A stretch of 20,653 nucleotides of DNA from an uncultured Gammaproteobacteria bacterium (GTDB lineage: Bacteria; Pseudomonadota; Gammaproteobacteria; Pseudomonadales; Azotimanducaceae_A), in assembly GCA_913041025.1 (NCBI GenBank), contig CAJWGQ010000026.1, forward strand, positions 1 through 20,653, written 5' to 3'. Positions 14,335 through 20,653 of this stretch are shown piece by piece. The first letter of the stretch is position 1. Every line of letters begins with the position of its first letter. The position numbers and the translations under genes are program-made. The notes beneath the pieces are model-generated. The model did not search any database. It saw only the letters and a list, made by a program, of their open reading frames with translations, and was not told the origin of the DNA.

Positions 14335-15328
14335 CAAGCCGAACAATACGGCTGCCTACGTTTCCACCGGCTAACAAATCGACGAAAGCGTTTGGAGCCG
14401 CATCTAGTCCGTAGACCTCATCGGTGACACTGGTCAATTGCCCCGATTCCAACCACCCTTGAATTTCCTCACGAGCGGATTCGTACTCCTTTGCATAATC
14501 AAATACCAAAAATCCTTGCATGGTAAGTCGTTTATTGACCAGCAACCCGGGTATGCCTCTCGGTCCAGGCTCTGGAGACGACGTATCGTATTGAGACACA
14601 ACACCACAACACGCGATCCGCCCTCCCTCATTCAAACGAAAAAGAGCAGATCCCAAAATACTGCCTCCTGTATTATCAAAATACACGTCGACGCCATCCG
14701 GGGTAGCCGATTTCAAACTGTCTCTAAAATTCGCGTCTCTATAGTTCACAGCAGCGTCAAATCCAAGCTCCTTAACTAACTTGTCGCATTTCGAGTCATC
14801 TCCGCAGACTCCCACAACGCGACAGCCCTGAATTTTCGCCATCTGGCCCACAAAATGTCCTACAGAACCAGCTGCCGCAGATACCATGACAGTCTCTCCC
14901 CTAGCTGGACGACCCACCCTAAACAAACCAAAGTAAGCGGTTAATCCATTCACTCCCAGCGGGCCTAAATATTGGATTGATTCTCTTTCAGAGGGAATCA
15001 ATGTGACCGATTCTGCTGCTAGCGCTACGTACGCTTGCCAACCAGTCGAACCTAACACCATAGAACCTACAGGAACGTCTTCGCTTTGACTTTCAACAAC
15101 TTCACCGATGCCTGTGCCATTCATCACGATGCCAGTGGTTGGTGCGCCAGCATAACTCGCGCTGCCCTGAAGCCCTGCTCGAGCGCCGGCTGTTATTGCA
15201 AAAGCCCTAGTCTTAACGACTACCTGCCCTGCTTCAGCAACAGGCATAGGTGCGTCGGAGAGCTTATAGTTGTCCTCAGACAACTTCCCACTGGGAAGCT
15301 CATTAATTAGTACCTGTCGATTATCCAT
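14327..15328 (-). CDS. MDR family NADP-dependent oxidoreductase (zinc-independent)
   Basis: A 333-residue medium-chain reductase of the CurA/leukotriene-B4 12-hydroxydehydrogenase/quinone reductase kind. The N-terminal GroES-like domain has GTGIGEVVES (71-80), and the Rossmann domain has SAAAGSVGHFVGQMAKIQG (150-168), with VYFDNTGG (215-222), GGRIACCGVVSQY (235-247) and the C-terminal GSRIVRLDG. It lacks the cysteine cluster of zinc alcohol dehydrogenases. It is expected to reduce a carbon-carbon double bond of an enone or a quinone with NADPH; the substrate is unknown. A strong AAGGTGA ribosome site precedes the ATG. It lies 44 bases after the methyltransferase gene and overlaps the lipoprotein gene, within the minus-strand cluster. 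Confidence 0.92.
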   Translation of the reverse strand: MDNRQVLINELPSGKLSEDNYKLSDAPMPVAEAGQVVVKTRAFAITAGARAGLQGSASYAGAPTTGIVMNGTGIGEVVESQSEDVPVGSMVLGSTGWQAYVALAAESVTLIPSERESIQYLGPLGVNGLTAYFGLFRVGRPARGETVMVSAAAGSVGHFVGQMAKIQGCRVVGVCGDDSKCDKLVKELGFDAAVNYRDANFRDSLKSATPDGVDVYFDNTGGSILGSALFRLNEGGRIACCGVVSQYDTSSPEPGPRGIPGLLVNKRLTMQGFLVFDYAKEYESAREEIQGWLESGQLTSVTDEVYGLDAAPNAFVDLLAGGNVGSRIVRLDG

Positions 15329-15372
15329 TGATCACCTTCCCCTGGAGTTACCTGTTAATTTTATCGTGAACG

Positions 15373-16200
15373 TTACTTAGCCGCAGAAACTAGCCATACT
15401 GCACAGCCAAGTTTTATACCCTCGTCGCTTAGAGACTCCTGCAAAACTTGACGCGCCGCGGTCAGCGCATCCTCTCGCACTTGCCCCTCTAACTGCGCTA
15501 AAACCGCAGACAAAGGACCAATATTGCTCTGGAAATCAACAGCCTCTTCAACTGAAGAAGCGAGACGTAAATCAAGAGAAACCGGCTGTATCTCAATGCC
15601 TTGGAAACCCGACTGCGTCAAAATACTTGCAAGGTAATCATTATCTGCAAATGCAAAAGGACCTGGCGCTTTAGGATCCGGCGTCTCTGAGGGCTCCGGT
15701 AAAAACCTCTTGACCGCCTGGCCAACGCGGCTAATCCACTCGTTCTTGTTAGCTGCCTGCCAGCACAAAAACACCATCCGGCCATCATCAGTTAAAGCAG
15801 ATCGCAAGTTTGTAAAAGCTTTAACCGGATCAGCAAAAAACATGACACCAAATCTCGAAAAAAGAAGTTGTTGATCTGACGAAAACTCAAAACTAGAGGC
15901 GTCAGCTTCGGTGAAAAGAGATTCTGGATAAGAGGCGGCTCGCTCTCTAGCTCTGGTCAGCATCGGGGCTGATACATCCATACCCCAAACCTTCGCACCC
16001 CTTCGAGCTAGCTCGATACTCGTTGCCCCACAGCCACAACCAATATCTATCACACTTTCATCCAGCTTTGGTTGAGCGAGATCAATCGCAATGTCAGATA
16101 AGGGATTGAGCATCAAATCCATCTTTTCCTGATCGCTTACCCATTTCAATCCGGCTTCACCATTCCAGAACTCAATCTGCGTGTTATTTTCGTCACTCAT
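15373..16200 (-). CDS. Class I SAM-dependent methyltransferase
   Basis: A 275-residue protein. Motif I is VIDIGCGCGATSIELARRG (50-68), the acidic residue of motif II is D75 in WGMDVSAPML, motif III has ADASSFEF (99-106), and the hydrophobic post-II strand reads LLFSRFGVMFFADP. The family typically methylates small molecules; many relatives act on quinones or polyketides. Use of SAM would release S-adenosylhomocysteine, which may explain the homocysteine methyltransferase and nucleoside hydrolase genes upstream (inference). An AAGGTGA site precedes the ATG at 16200. It follows the GST gene by 11 bases and precedes the MDR gene by 44. Confidence 0.9.
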   Translation of the reverse strand: MSDENNTQIEFWNGEAGLKWVSDQEKMDLMLNPLSDIAIDLAQPKLDESVIDIGCGCGATSIELARRGAKVWGMDVSAPMLTRARERAASYPESLFTEADASSFEFSSDQQLLFSRFGVMFFADPVKAFTNLRSALTDDGRMVFLCWQAANKNEWISRVGQAVKRFLPEPSETPDPKAPGPFAFADNDYLASILTQSGFQGIEIQPVSLDLRLASSVEEAVDFQSNIGPLSAVLAQLEGQVREDALTAARQVLQESLSDEGIKLGCAVWLVSAAK

Positions 16201-16211
16201 TTGAAGTCACC

Positions 16212-17009
16212 TTATCCTTCTAACTTGCGGCGATACCAACTTAAGTAGCTGCCCATCACCTCCGAGAACTCTGGTCGCGCATTGAGCTCCAACATATGTT
16301 CATAGGCTCTTGGGTACTCTTCCTGACCACCCTCGCTAATCAAGGATAAACCTTGCCCTGCCAGTTGTTCTTCGTAGTGCCCTTCTCTTAAGAACTGAGC
16401 AAAATCACACACGAAGGAAATATCGGCTATGGTCAATAAATTACCCGCCAAATACTGATTATCGGAGAGGGTTGCCTCAATTCCAGATAGATAGAACTCG
16501 TACGCGGCGCTCATCCGCTGGTAACTTTCCTCACTGATTTTGTCTATACCCAACAGATAAACCTGAGCCTCTCGAGCGAAGACCAAATCTGCATCCAGGA
16601 AACTATCTATTCTCGATGCTTGGTATCCGTCCTCTCCATACAACCCGCTTTCCTGAGAAGCTGCCCGGGCCACGGCTCTTAGGATACTATTGGACTCAAA
16701 AACCCCCACCGCCCCATCTGGACTGAAGGCTGCAGGCACTGTGCCGAAGGGGTGTGCCGACAAAAAAGCGTCTGTCTTGTATAGAGCACCAGAGAAACCT
16801 CTTCTCCCGAGTCGCGCATAGGGACTGTCATCGGTTCTCTCTGAATCCGGCAAAGCCCTCGGCTCAAAATCCCATAACCATTTTCCGAGCTCTCCAGGCT
16901 TGTCGCCGACAACTTCGACATCGACACCGCCTAGCCTACCCGCGATCACAGCTTTCCAGACTCGAGGGTTTGGCAAATAAGAAAATATCTTTAAAACAGT
17001 GTCAGGCAT
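16212..17009 (-). CDS. Atypical glutathione S-transferase family protein with enlarged N-domain
   Basis: A 265-residue protein, longer than the usual 200-220. The N-terminal thioredoxin-like fold starts LKIFSYLPNPRVWKAVIAGR, and the C-terminal helical domain has the N-cap box YLAGNLLTIADISFVCDFA (about 184-202), diagnostic for the fold. Between them, residues about 48-85 (FEPRALPDSERTDDSPYARL onward) form an insertion before the cis-Pro/glutathione-site region GTVPAAF...VFESNSILRAV. The closest group may be the eEF1B-gamma/Ure2-like GSTs, but I cannot place it. It begins at an ATG with a very strong AAGGGGGG site, 80 bases after the nucleoside hydrolase gene, and leads into the methyltransferase gene, 11 bases away. 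Substrate unknown. Confidence 0.82.
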   Translation of the reverse strand: MPDTVLKIFSYLPNPRVWKAVIAGRLGGVDVEVVGDKPGELGKWLWDFEPRALPDSERTDDSPYARLGRRGFSGALYKTDAFLSAHPFGTVPAAFSPDGAVGVFESNSILRAVARAASQESGLYGEDGYQASRIDSFLDADLVFAREAQVYLLGIDKISEESYQRMSAAYEFYLSGIEATLSDNQYLAGNLLTIADISFVCDFAQFLREGHYEEQLAGQGLSLISEGGQEEYPRAYEHMLELNARPEFSEVMGSYLSWYRRKLEG

Positions 17010-17089
17010 TGTCCCCCCTTAAAACCCCGATAACCAAACCAATTGACCTTTGCAGACCCAGCAGTTTACATGATTAAGTTTTCTATGCC

Positions 17090-18001
17090 CTATCTGAGCA
17101 GGCGATCTGTCAGAAAATCAAGAAACTTTTCTTGATCAAGCCAATCCATAGCACAGTTCACATCAGCTCCAGCCTCATCGATCAACGTTTTTCCATCTTC
17201 CGTAACTAGAACTGGTAACTCTTCCATTTTCAGCCATTGATGAGCAAAACAAAGGTAAACTGCAACACAATCAAACAGAATCGAAGACCGCTGGGACATA
17301 TCTAATTTTTTATACGCGGGCCAATCCGTTATTCCTTCTAACCACCCTTCGTGAGCACCAACAACCACTTTAGCAGCGTCATTTTGCGCGGATTTTAACT
17401 GCGCAAAACGATCGCCATCTAAATAAATATTGCCACATGTATCTAAAGGGGTAATCGTTTTCTGCCATTTGCTCTCAAAGACATGCCTGCAGGACAACGC
17501 GTGCAACCTTACATTATATTCACGAGCAGGTTTATGGGAGCTCAAGTATCCTTTGCGTAAACTTCCATGCATGCCAACAAATCGTGCCTTGTTAGCTATA
17601 TCAGGAAACCTCGAGAGCGCCGCCGAAACATTAGGCAGAGGACCTATACCAAGAATAATGGGGGGTTCTGAGCTGGCAAGCACGTGGTCACCAATCGCCC
17701 CTACCCCGTCAGATATTATCTCACCTGCATAGTCATCAAGTGAATAACTTCCCAGCCAATTATCGTGGGTTTTGGGGCAGTCATCCAGGTGTAACCCAAT
17801 GCCTATCGGTATGTCCTCCCGCCCCAGCTCACTCAATACCTTCGCTGCAATTCGGGCTCTGTATTCAGTATCTCCAGTTGAAGTCGTAACCAACTTTAAA
17901 TCGAGCTCAGGACAGCACAGTAGAAAAACCAGCGCCCAAACGTCGTCGACATCCGTTCCAATATCCGTGTCTAAAATGACCGGTATGGGTTTCGTAGACA
18001 T
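17090..18001 (-). CDS. Nucleoside hydrolase (IU-NH family)
   Basis: A 303-residue enzyme of the inosine-uridine-preferring nucleoside hydrolase family, which splits ribonucleosides into base and ribose with a bound calcium. The N-terminal calcium motif is ILDTDIGTDVDDVWAL (D11, D13, D17, D19, D20), and the C-terminal Asp lies in ILFDCVAVYL. The conserved block GIGPLPNVSAALSRFPDI matches the family. The base specificity cannot be read from the sequence. No signal peptide is seen, so it is cytoplasmic. The ATG at 18001 has no Shine-Dalgarno, and only 22 bases separate it from the homocysteine methyltransferase gene upstream, which suggests coupling. It is cotranscribed with that gene and probably with the GST and those following. 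Confidence 0.92.
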   Translation of the reverse strand: MSTKPIPVILDTDIGTDVDDVWALVFLLCCPELDLKLVTTSTGDTEYRARIAAKVLSELGREDIPIGIGLHLDDCPKTHDNWLGSYSLDDYAGEIISDGVGAIGDHVLASSEPPIILGIGPLPNVSAALSRFPDIANKARFVGMHGSLRKGYLSSHKPAREYNVRLHALSCRHVFESKWQKTITPLDTCGNIYLDGDRFAQLKSAQNDAAKVVVGAHEGWLEGITDWPAYKKLDMSQRSSILFDCVAVYLCFAHQWLKMEELPVLVTEDGKTLIDEAGADVNCAMDWLDQEKFLDFLTDRLLR

Positions 18002-18023
18002 CGCGGTGCTTACGGAAAGGAGT

Positions 18024-18905
18024 TCACGAGGTATGAGAACAAAAGGCCTTTAAGTGACCAGGCCCTACCCCACAACAACCGCCAATGATGCTCGCTCCCA
18101 TCAATCGCCACTTCTCACCAAGGTCAACAAACTCTTGGGTGTGCAATTCCCGTCTTTCCACGGGGATTTCGTTGTCTAGGGTCCATCCTTCTGGGACGTG
18201 GAAGCTATTGGGATAACCCCCAATCGGTTTATTGGTTAACTCCAATAACTTAGTGAATCCCAAAGTAATCGCTTGAGGGTCAGTGCAATTGAAGAGAAAC
18301 GCGTCTGGCTCGAAGGGCTCGACAGCCTTATATGCTTCAACAATTGACTCACCACTTCTCAGACCCGGACTCCCGTCATCCGCCAGCGTCCAAGCCACCC
18401 AGACAGGAAGCGATCGGGATGAAAAAGAACGGGCCGCCGAGACAGCATTTTTTCCTTCTCGGGCCAATGACATCGTCTCACACAGAAAAAGATCAACGAA
18501 GGGATCAAGGGCCTCAACCAAATTCTTGTATATTGGCAAGGAGTCCTCGTCACTCGGAACCAGATCGGGCCGATAGCTGACATCCAGAGGCGGCAAGCAA
18601 CCCGCGACTAACACTTCCTCATCTGACTCATCTGCCACCTCGCGTGCTATCTGACCTGCCAAAGCAGTTAGCTCCTGGTAACGGTCTTCCAAATCGCCTT
18701 TATTCAGGTAGCTAGGAATCGTCGAGTAACTGTTAGTGGTAATAACTCGACAACCACTCTTTATGTAATCACGATGCACTTCAGCGACCATCTCAGGTGC
18801 GTCTAAAAGAGCCTTGGCTGACCAAATTCCATCTGATTTTCCATAACCTCGCCTGGCAAGCTCATCACCGATGCTGCCATCTAATATCATCAACTTTTCC
18901 GTCAT
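18024..18905 (-). CDS. Homocysteine S-methyltransferase family protein
   Basis: A 293-residue barrel protein. The three zinc-thiolate cysteines are present: C207 in FLFNCTDP and C277-C278 in IIGGCCGVGPGH. The N-terminal LMILDGSIGDELARRG and ITTNSYSTIPSYL blocks also match the family, which moves a methyl group from S-methylmethionine or related sulfonium/ammonium donors to homocysteine. The donor here is unknown. The frame extends nine codons further to 18932, but the ATG at 18905 has AAAGGTAA upstream and is preferred. It is the first gene of the seven-gene minus-strand cluster and is divergent from the Lin0512 gene across a 221-base gap that holds no recognisable riboswitch. Confidence 0.9.
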   Translation of the reverse strand: MTEKLMILDGSIGDELARRGYGKSDGIWSAKALLDAPEMVAEVHRDYIKSGCRVITTNSYSTIPSYLNKGDLEDRYQELTALAGQIAREVADESDEEVLVAGCLPPLDVSYRPDLVPSDEDSLPIYKNLVEALDPFVDLFLCETMSLAREGKNAVSAARSFSSRSLPVWVAWTLADDGSPGLRSGESIVEAYKAVEPFEPDAFLFNCTDPQAITLGFTKLLELTNKPIGGYPNSFHVPEGWTLDNEIPVERRELHTQEFVDLGEKWRLMGASIIGGCCGVGPGHLKAFCSHTS

Positions 18906-19126
18906 TTCGTTACCTTTAGTTTCAAGGAGCAACTTTTATTTTGTGCCGGATTTCACCGGGCCGCCTATCTAACTCTCTTCAAAATCGAGAATCAAGTATT
19001 TCTAATCATATTCTTATGTCTAATTTCGCAGCACCGATACTAAACTTAATGTAAGGGTTTTATCGTTTTGAAATAGAATGAAAAATCAGAACCTGCCAAA
19101 ACTAAAATGACCTAAAAGGAGCCAGC

Positions 19127-19471
19127 ATGGCCATACAACGCGTTATCACAGAAATGGGAATGGGGGTGGATGTCCACGGATCAGATTACACAAAAGCTGC
19201 CAAAAGGGCTGTAGCAGATGCTATCAGGCATTCGAGTTTGAACTTCTTCAGAGCATTCGGCAAATCACCCAACGATATGGAGATCGTCGTTAAAATCGGG
19301 GTCGCCAAACCTGAAAAAATAAACCTAGCTTTAGTCTCAGAAGAGCTTCCCTATGGATCCGTTACGGTTGAAACCTGTCAGGGAGGTCTAAATGTCCCCT
19401 CAGACGAAACCTCAGACGAAATCGTGATCGCTAATGCAGCGGTTATAGTTTACTTAGCTCAACCAGATTAA
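19127..19471 (+). CDS. Lin0512 family protein, function unknown
   Basis: A 114-residue protein matching the conserved-hypothetical Lin0512 family (TIGR02058/PF09585). It opens MAIQRVITEMGMGVDVHGSDYTKAAKRAV, has a helical middle (AVADAIRHSSLNFFRAFG) and ends with the strands VVKIGVAKPEKI, GSVTVETCQGGL and EIVIANAAVIVYL. The fold is probably a small alpha/beta dimer; no reaction is known. The AAGGAG ribosome site six bases before the ATG is nearly perfect. A possible -10 (TAGAAT, 19074-19079) lies 48 bases upstream without a clear -35. It ends three bases from the convergent amidohydrolase remnant. In other genomes the family sits near amidohydrolase-type catabolic genes, as far as I recall, which would fit here. 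Confidence 0.85.
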   Translation: MAIQRVITEMGMGVDVHGSDYTKAAKRAVADAIRHSSLNFFRAFGKSPNDMEIVVKIGVAKPEKINLALVSEELPYGSVTVETCQGGLNVPSDETSDEIVIANAAVIVYLAQPD

Positions 19472-19473
19472 AT

Positions 19474-19698
19474 CTATATTCCATAAAGTCTTTTAACGTT
19501 GTCATTGGTGATCTTGCTATAAACACTCGGATCGATTCTCTCGAACATTTCACTATGGACCTCAATGGAGCAGGGCCAAGCGGAATCGACATGAGGATAA
19601 TCAGATCCCCCAAAAAGATTATCCTATCCAATTATCTGCCTTGTTAAGAGAGCTGCCTTGTGATCTTCAATGGTGGCAAAAACCGGTCGATGGGTTGA
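19474..19698 (-). pseudogene. Amidohydrolase (COG2159) C-terminal remnant with in-frame stop
   Basis: In one minus-strand frame, about 74 codons read as the C-terminal end of an amidohydrolase-2 (ACMSD-like, PF04909) protein: VFATIEDHKAALLTRQIIG, then TAG (19624-19626), then DNLFGGSDYPHVDSAWP, and finally KITNDNVKRLYGI and a normal stop (19474-19476). The SDYPH Asp and the NxxRLYG ending are family hallmarks. A TGA at 19699-19701 closes the frame upstream, and only 19 bases remain before the SDR gene, so the ~300 N-terminal residues (including the metal-binding HxH) are gone. It cannot encode a working enzyme. The piece most likely marks an intact amidohydrolase gene that was lost by internal deletion next to the SDR. 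Confidence 0.8.
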
Positions 19699-19720
19699 TC
19701 ACATTAACTAGCAACCCTCT

Positions 19721-20503
19721 CTATATGTGCGCTGCCTGGCCTCCATCCACCTCGATTGATGTAGCGTTAATATAAGAAGATGCATTCGAACACAGAAAAA
19801 CAATCAAAGCGGCGACCTCTTCCGAAGTACCATATCGGCCCACGGGAACATTTTTTCCATTATTTTCAAGGACCCCTTCCATAGTCCCCCCGGTCGCATC
19901 CGCAATTTCCGTGGCCGCTCGCTCCCACATCGCCGTATGAATTAATCCAGGCATCACAGAATTAATAAGAACACCATCAGCCCCATATTTTCGTCCCAGG
20001 GATTTACTCATTGAAATCATCGCCGCCTTAGTCGCACCATAGTCGATCAACGCAGCGCCCGGATACTTAGCCGCCGCACTGGCAACCATTACCACTCGGC
20101 CCCATTTTTTCTTTCTCATACCTGGAAGCAGTTTACGGGTACATCGCACGGCCGAAAGGAGATTCAGCTCAAAAAGCTGCTGCCAGTCCTCATCCTCCAT
20201 GTATAAAAAGTTTCTGGATGGAGAGGCACCCACGTTGTTGACGAGTATGTCGTAATCTCCTAATGCCTCAGCAGCAACCAAAAATTCGTCAGTTGATTCG
20301 GCATTCCCCATATCTGCAACTAGTCCAGTGACTGTACCTCCATTGGAGGAATACCCGGCCAAGTCTTCTACTGCCTCTTTATTCCGAGCACAAAAAACCA
20401 CGTCTGCACCATGATCTGCGAGCAGTTTCACTGCAGCAGCACCAATGCCTAAACTTGCTCCCGTCACAACCGCTCTTTTACCTTTCAAATCCAAATCGAT
20501 CAT
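19721..20503 (-). CDS. Short-chain dehydrogenase/reductase (SDR), classical type
   Basis: A 260-residue SDR with all hallmarks: TGASLGIG (14-21) for NAD(P) binding, NNVG (89-92), catalytic N114, S142, Y155 and K159 (YGATK), and the C-terminal SYINATSIEVDGG of the FabG-like branch. R40 at the end of the second strand would favour NADP over NAD (inference). It oxidises or reduces an alcohol/ketone of unknown identity. A GGGA site precedes the ATG at 20503. Two codons from the end of the gene lies decayed DNA of a lost amidohydrolase, while a luciferase-like oxidoreductase lies upstream in the same direction, as in some hydrophobic-compound catabolic clusters. Confidence 0.93.
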   Translation of the reverse strand: MIDLDLKGKRAVVTGASLGIGAAAVKLLADHGADVVFCARNKEAVEDLAGYSSNGGTVTGLVADMGNAESTDEFLVAAEALGDYDILVNNVGASPSRNFLYMEDEDWQQLFELNLLSAVRCTRKLLPGMRKKKWGRVVMVASAAAKYPGAALIDYGATKAAMISMSKSLGRKYGADGVLINSVMPGLIHTAMWERAATEIADATGGTMEGVLENNGKNVPVGRYGTSEEVAALIVFLCSNASSYINATSIEVDGGQAAHI

Positions 20504-20540
20504 TATTTTTTCCCAAAACGAAATTCAGTAAATTAATGCT

Positions 20541-20653
20541 CTAGCCTATTTTTTCAATATCACTAAGCAAGCCCCTGGGCGTATCTTCTGGTAAGGCAAC
20601 TATATCGGCCACTCCGCCAAAGCGCTCCTCGATTTGAGCCGCTATTTCTTCAT
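20541..20653 (-). CDS. C-terminal end of a probable LLM-class flavin-dependent oxidoreductase (partial)
   Basis: The minus-strand frame is open from the right edge and ends at TAG (20541-20543) after 37 codons. The tail reads EEIAAQIEERFGGVADIVAL, then PEDTPRGLLSDIEKIG. The IxxRFGGVADxV pattern is what I associate with C-termini of luciferase-like (F420- or FMN-dependent) oxidoreductases. Too little is visible to exclude another family. It lies 37 bases upstream of the SDR gene in the same direction, hence probably one transcript. Confidence 0.5.
   Translation of the reverse strand, partial: EEIAAQIEERFGGVADIVALPEDTPRGLLSDIEKIG

Noticed and set aside
18946..18959. CCGG-ATTTCA-CCGG hairpin in the leader of the homocysteine methyltransferase gene, considered as a SAM or SAH riboswitch
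   Set aside because: The stem is only four base pairs, has no flanking riboswitch consensus, and no T run follows; it is not evidence for a riboswitch.
19443..19631. 62-residue minus-strand open frame over the Lin0512 gene end
   Set aside because: The same DNA read in another frame gives the amidohydrolase C-terminal pattern; this frame is a shadow.
1..20653. Mobile element, CRISPR array, phage or tRNA gene
   Set aside because: No transposase, integrase, spaced direct repeats, terminal inverted repeats or cloverleaf pattern was noticed; the region reads as ordinary chromosomal DNA.

Overview
The window (20,653 bases, moderate GC) most likely comes from the chromosome of a free-living, probably marine, gammaproteobacterium. 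The pointers are an E. coli-type LexA operator in front of a PA0069-family radical SAM gene, a NorQ/NorD-type ATPase and von Willebrand pair, a DUF3300 protein, a YccA/Bax-inhibitor-1 protein and a GlpG-like rhomboid. Two sodium:solute symporters and many small catabolic or detoxification genes also fit. No rRNA, tRNA, CRISPR array, insertion sequence or integrase was recognised. Gene density is high: no stretch over 300 bases lacks a gene, and the longest gap (18906-19126) is 221 bases. The taxonomic reading is inference from gene content.

Layout. At the left edge, a truncated sodium:solute symporter (1-595) follows a radical SAM protein of the spore-photoproduct-lyase-like PA0069 family (632-1714), both on the minus strand. 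A near-perfect LexA box (1726-1745) lies between the radical SAM gene and a divergent periplasmic retropepsin-like protease (1782-2342). A glutathione S-transferase follows (2411-3046). Convergent to it is an overlapping minus-strand pair: an alpha/beta hydrolase with an unrecognised N-terminal region, and a GNAT acetyltransferase (3049-4619). Divergent from that pair is a tight plus-strand operon (4735-8400): a two-domain VOC (glyoxalase/dioxygenase-fold) protein, a NorQ/CbbQ-type MoxR ATPase and a NorD/CbbO-type VWA protein. No nitric oxide reductase or RuBisCO gene is present in the window.

The middle holds a small two-helix membrane protein (8419-8604), an intrinsic terminator, a Bax-inhibitor-1 family protein (8661-9329), a rhomboid protease (9436-10314), a SAM methyltransferase (10325-11044) and an exported DUF3300 protein (11137-12330). 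A 12-codon open frame with its own Shine-Dalgarno ends one base before the preferred DUF3300 start.

From 18905 down to 12347 a seven-gene minus-strand cluster encodes, in transcription order, a homocysteine S-methyltransferase family protein, a nucleoside hydrolase, an unusual GST, a SAM methyltransferase, an MDR-family NADP oxidoreductase, an NTF2-like lipoprotein and a sodium:solute symporter. It looks like an uptake and catabolic module in which the products of SAM-dependent methylation (homocysteine and adenosine after SAH cleavage) could be dealt with locally; this is inference. At the right are a Lin0512-family gene (19127-19471), a decayed amidohydrolase C-terminal remnant carrying an in-frame stop (19474-19698), a short-chain dehydrogenase (19721-20503) and the C-terminal end of a probable luciferase-like monooxygenase (20541-20653).

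The most interesting items are the VOC-NorQ-NorD operon detached from any known client, the LexA-controlled SPL-like gene, the seven-gene cluster, the amidohydrolase pseudogene, and the coupled leader frame before DUF3300.
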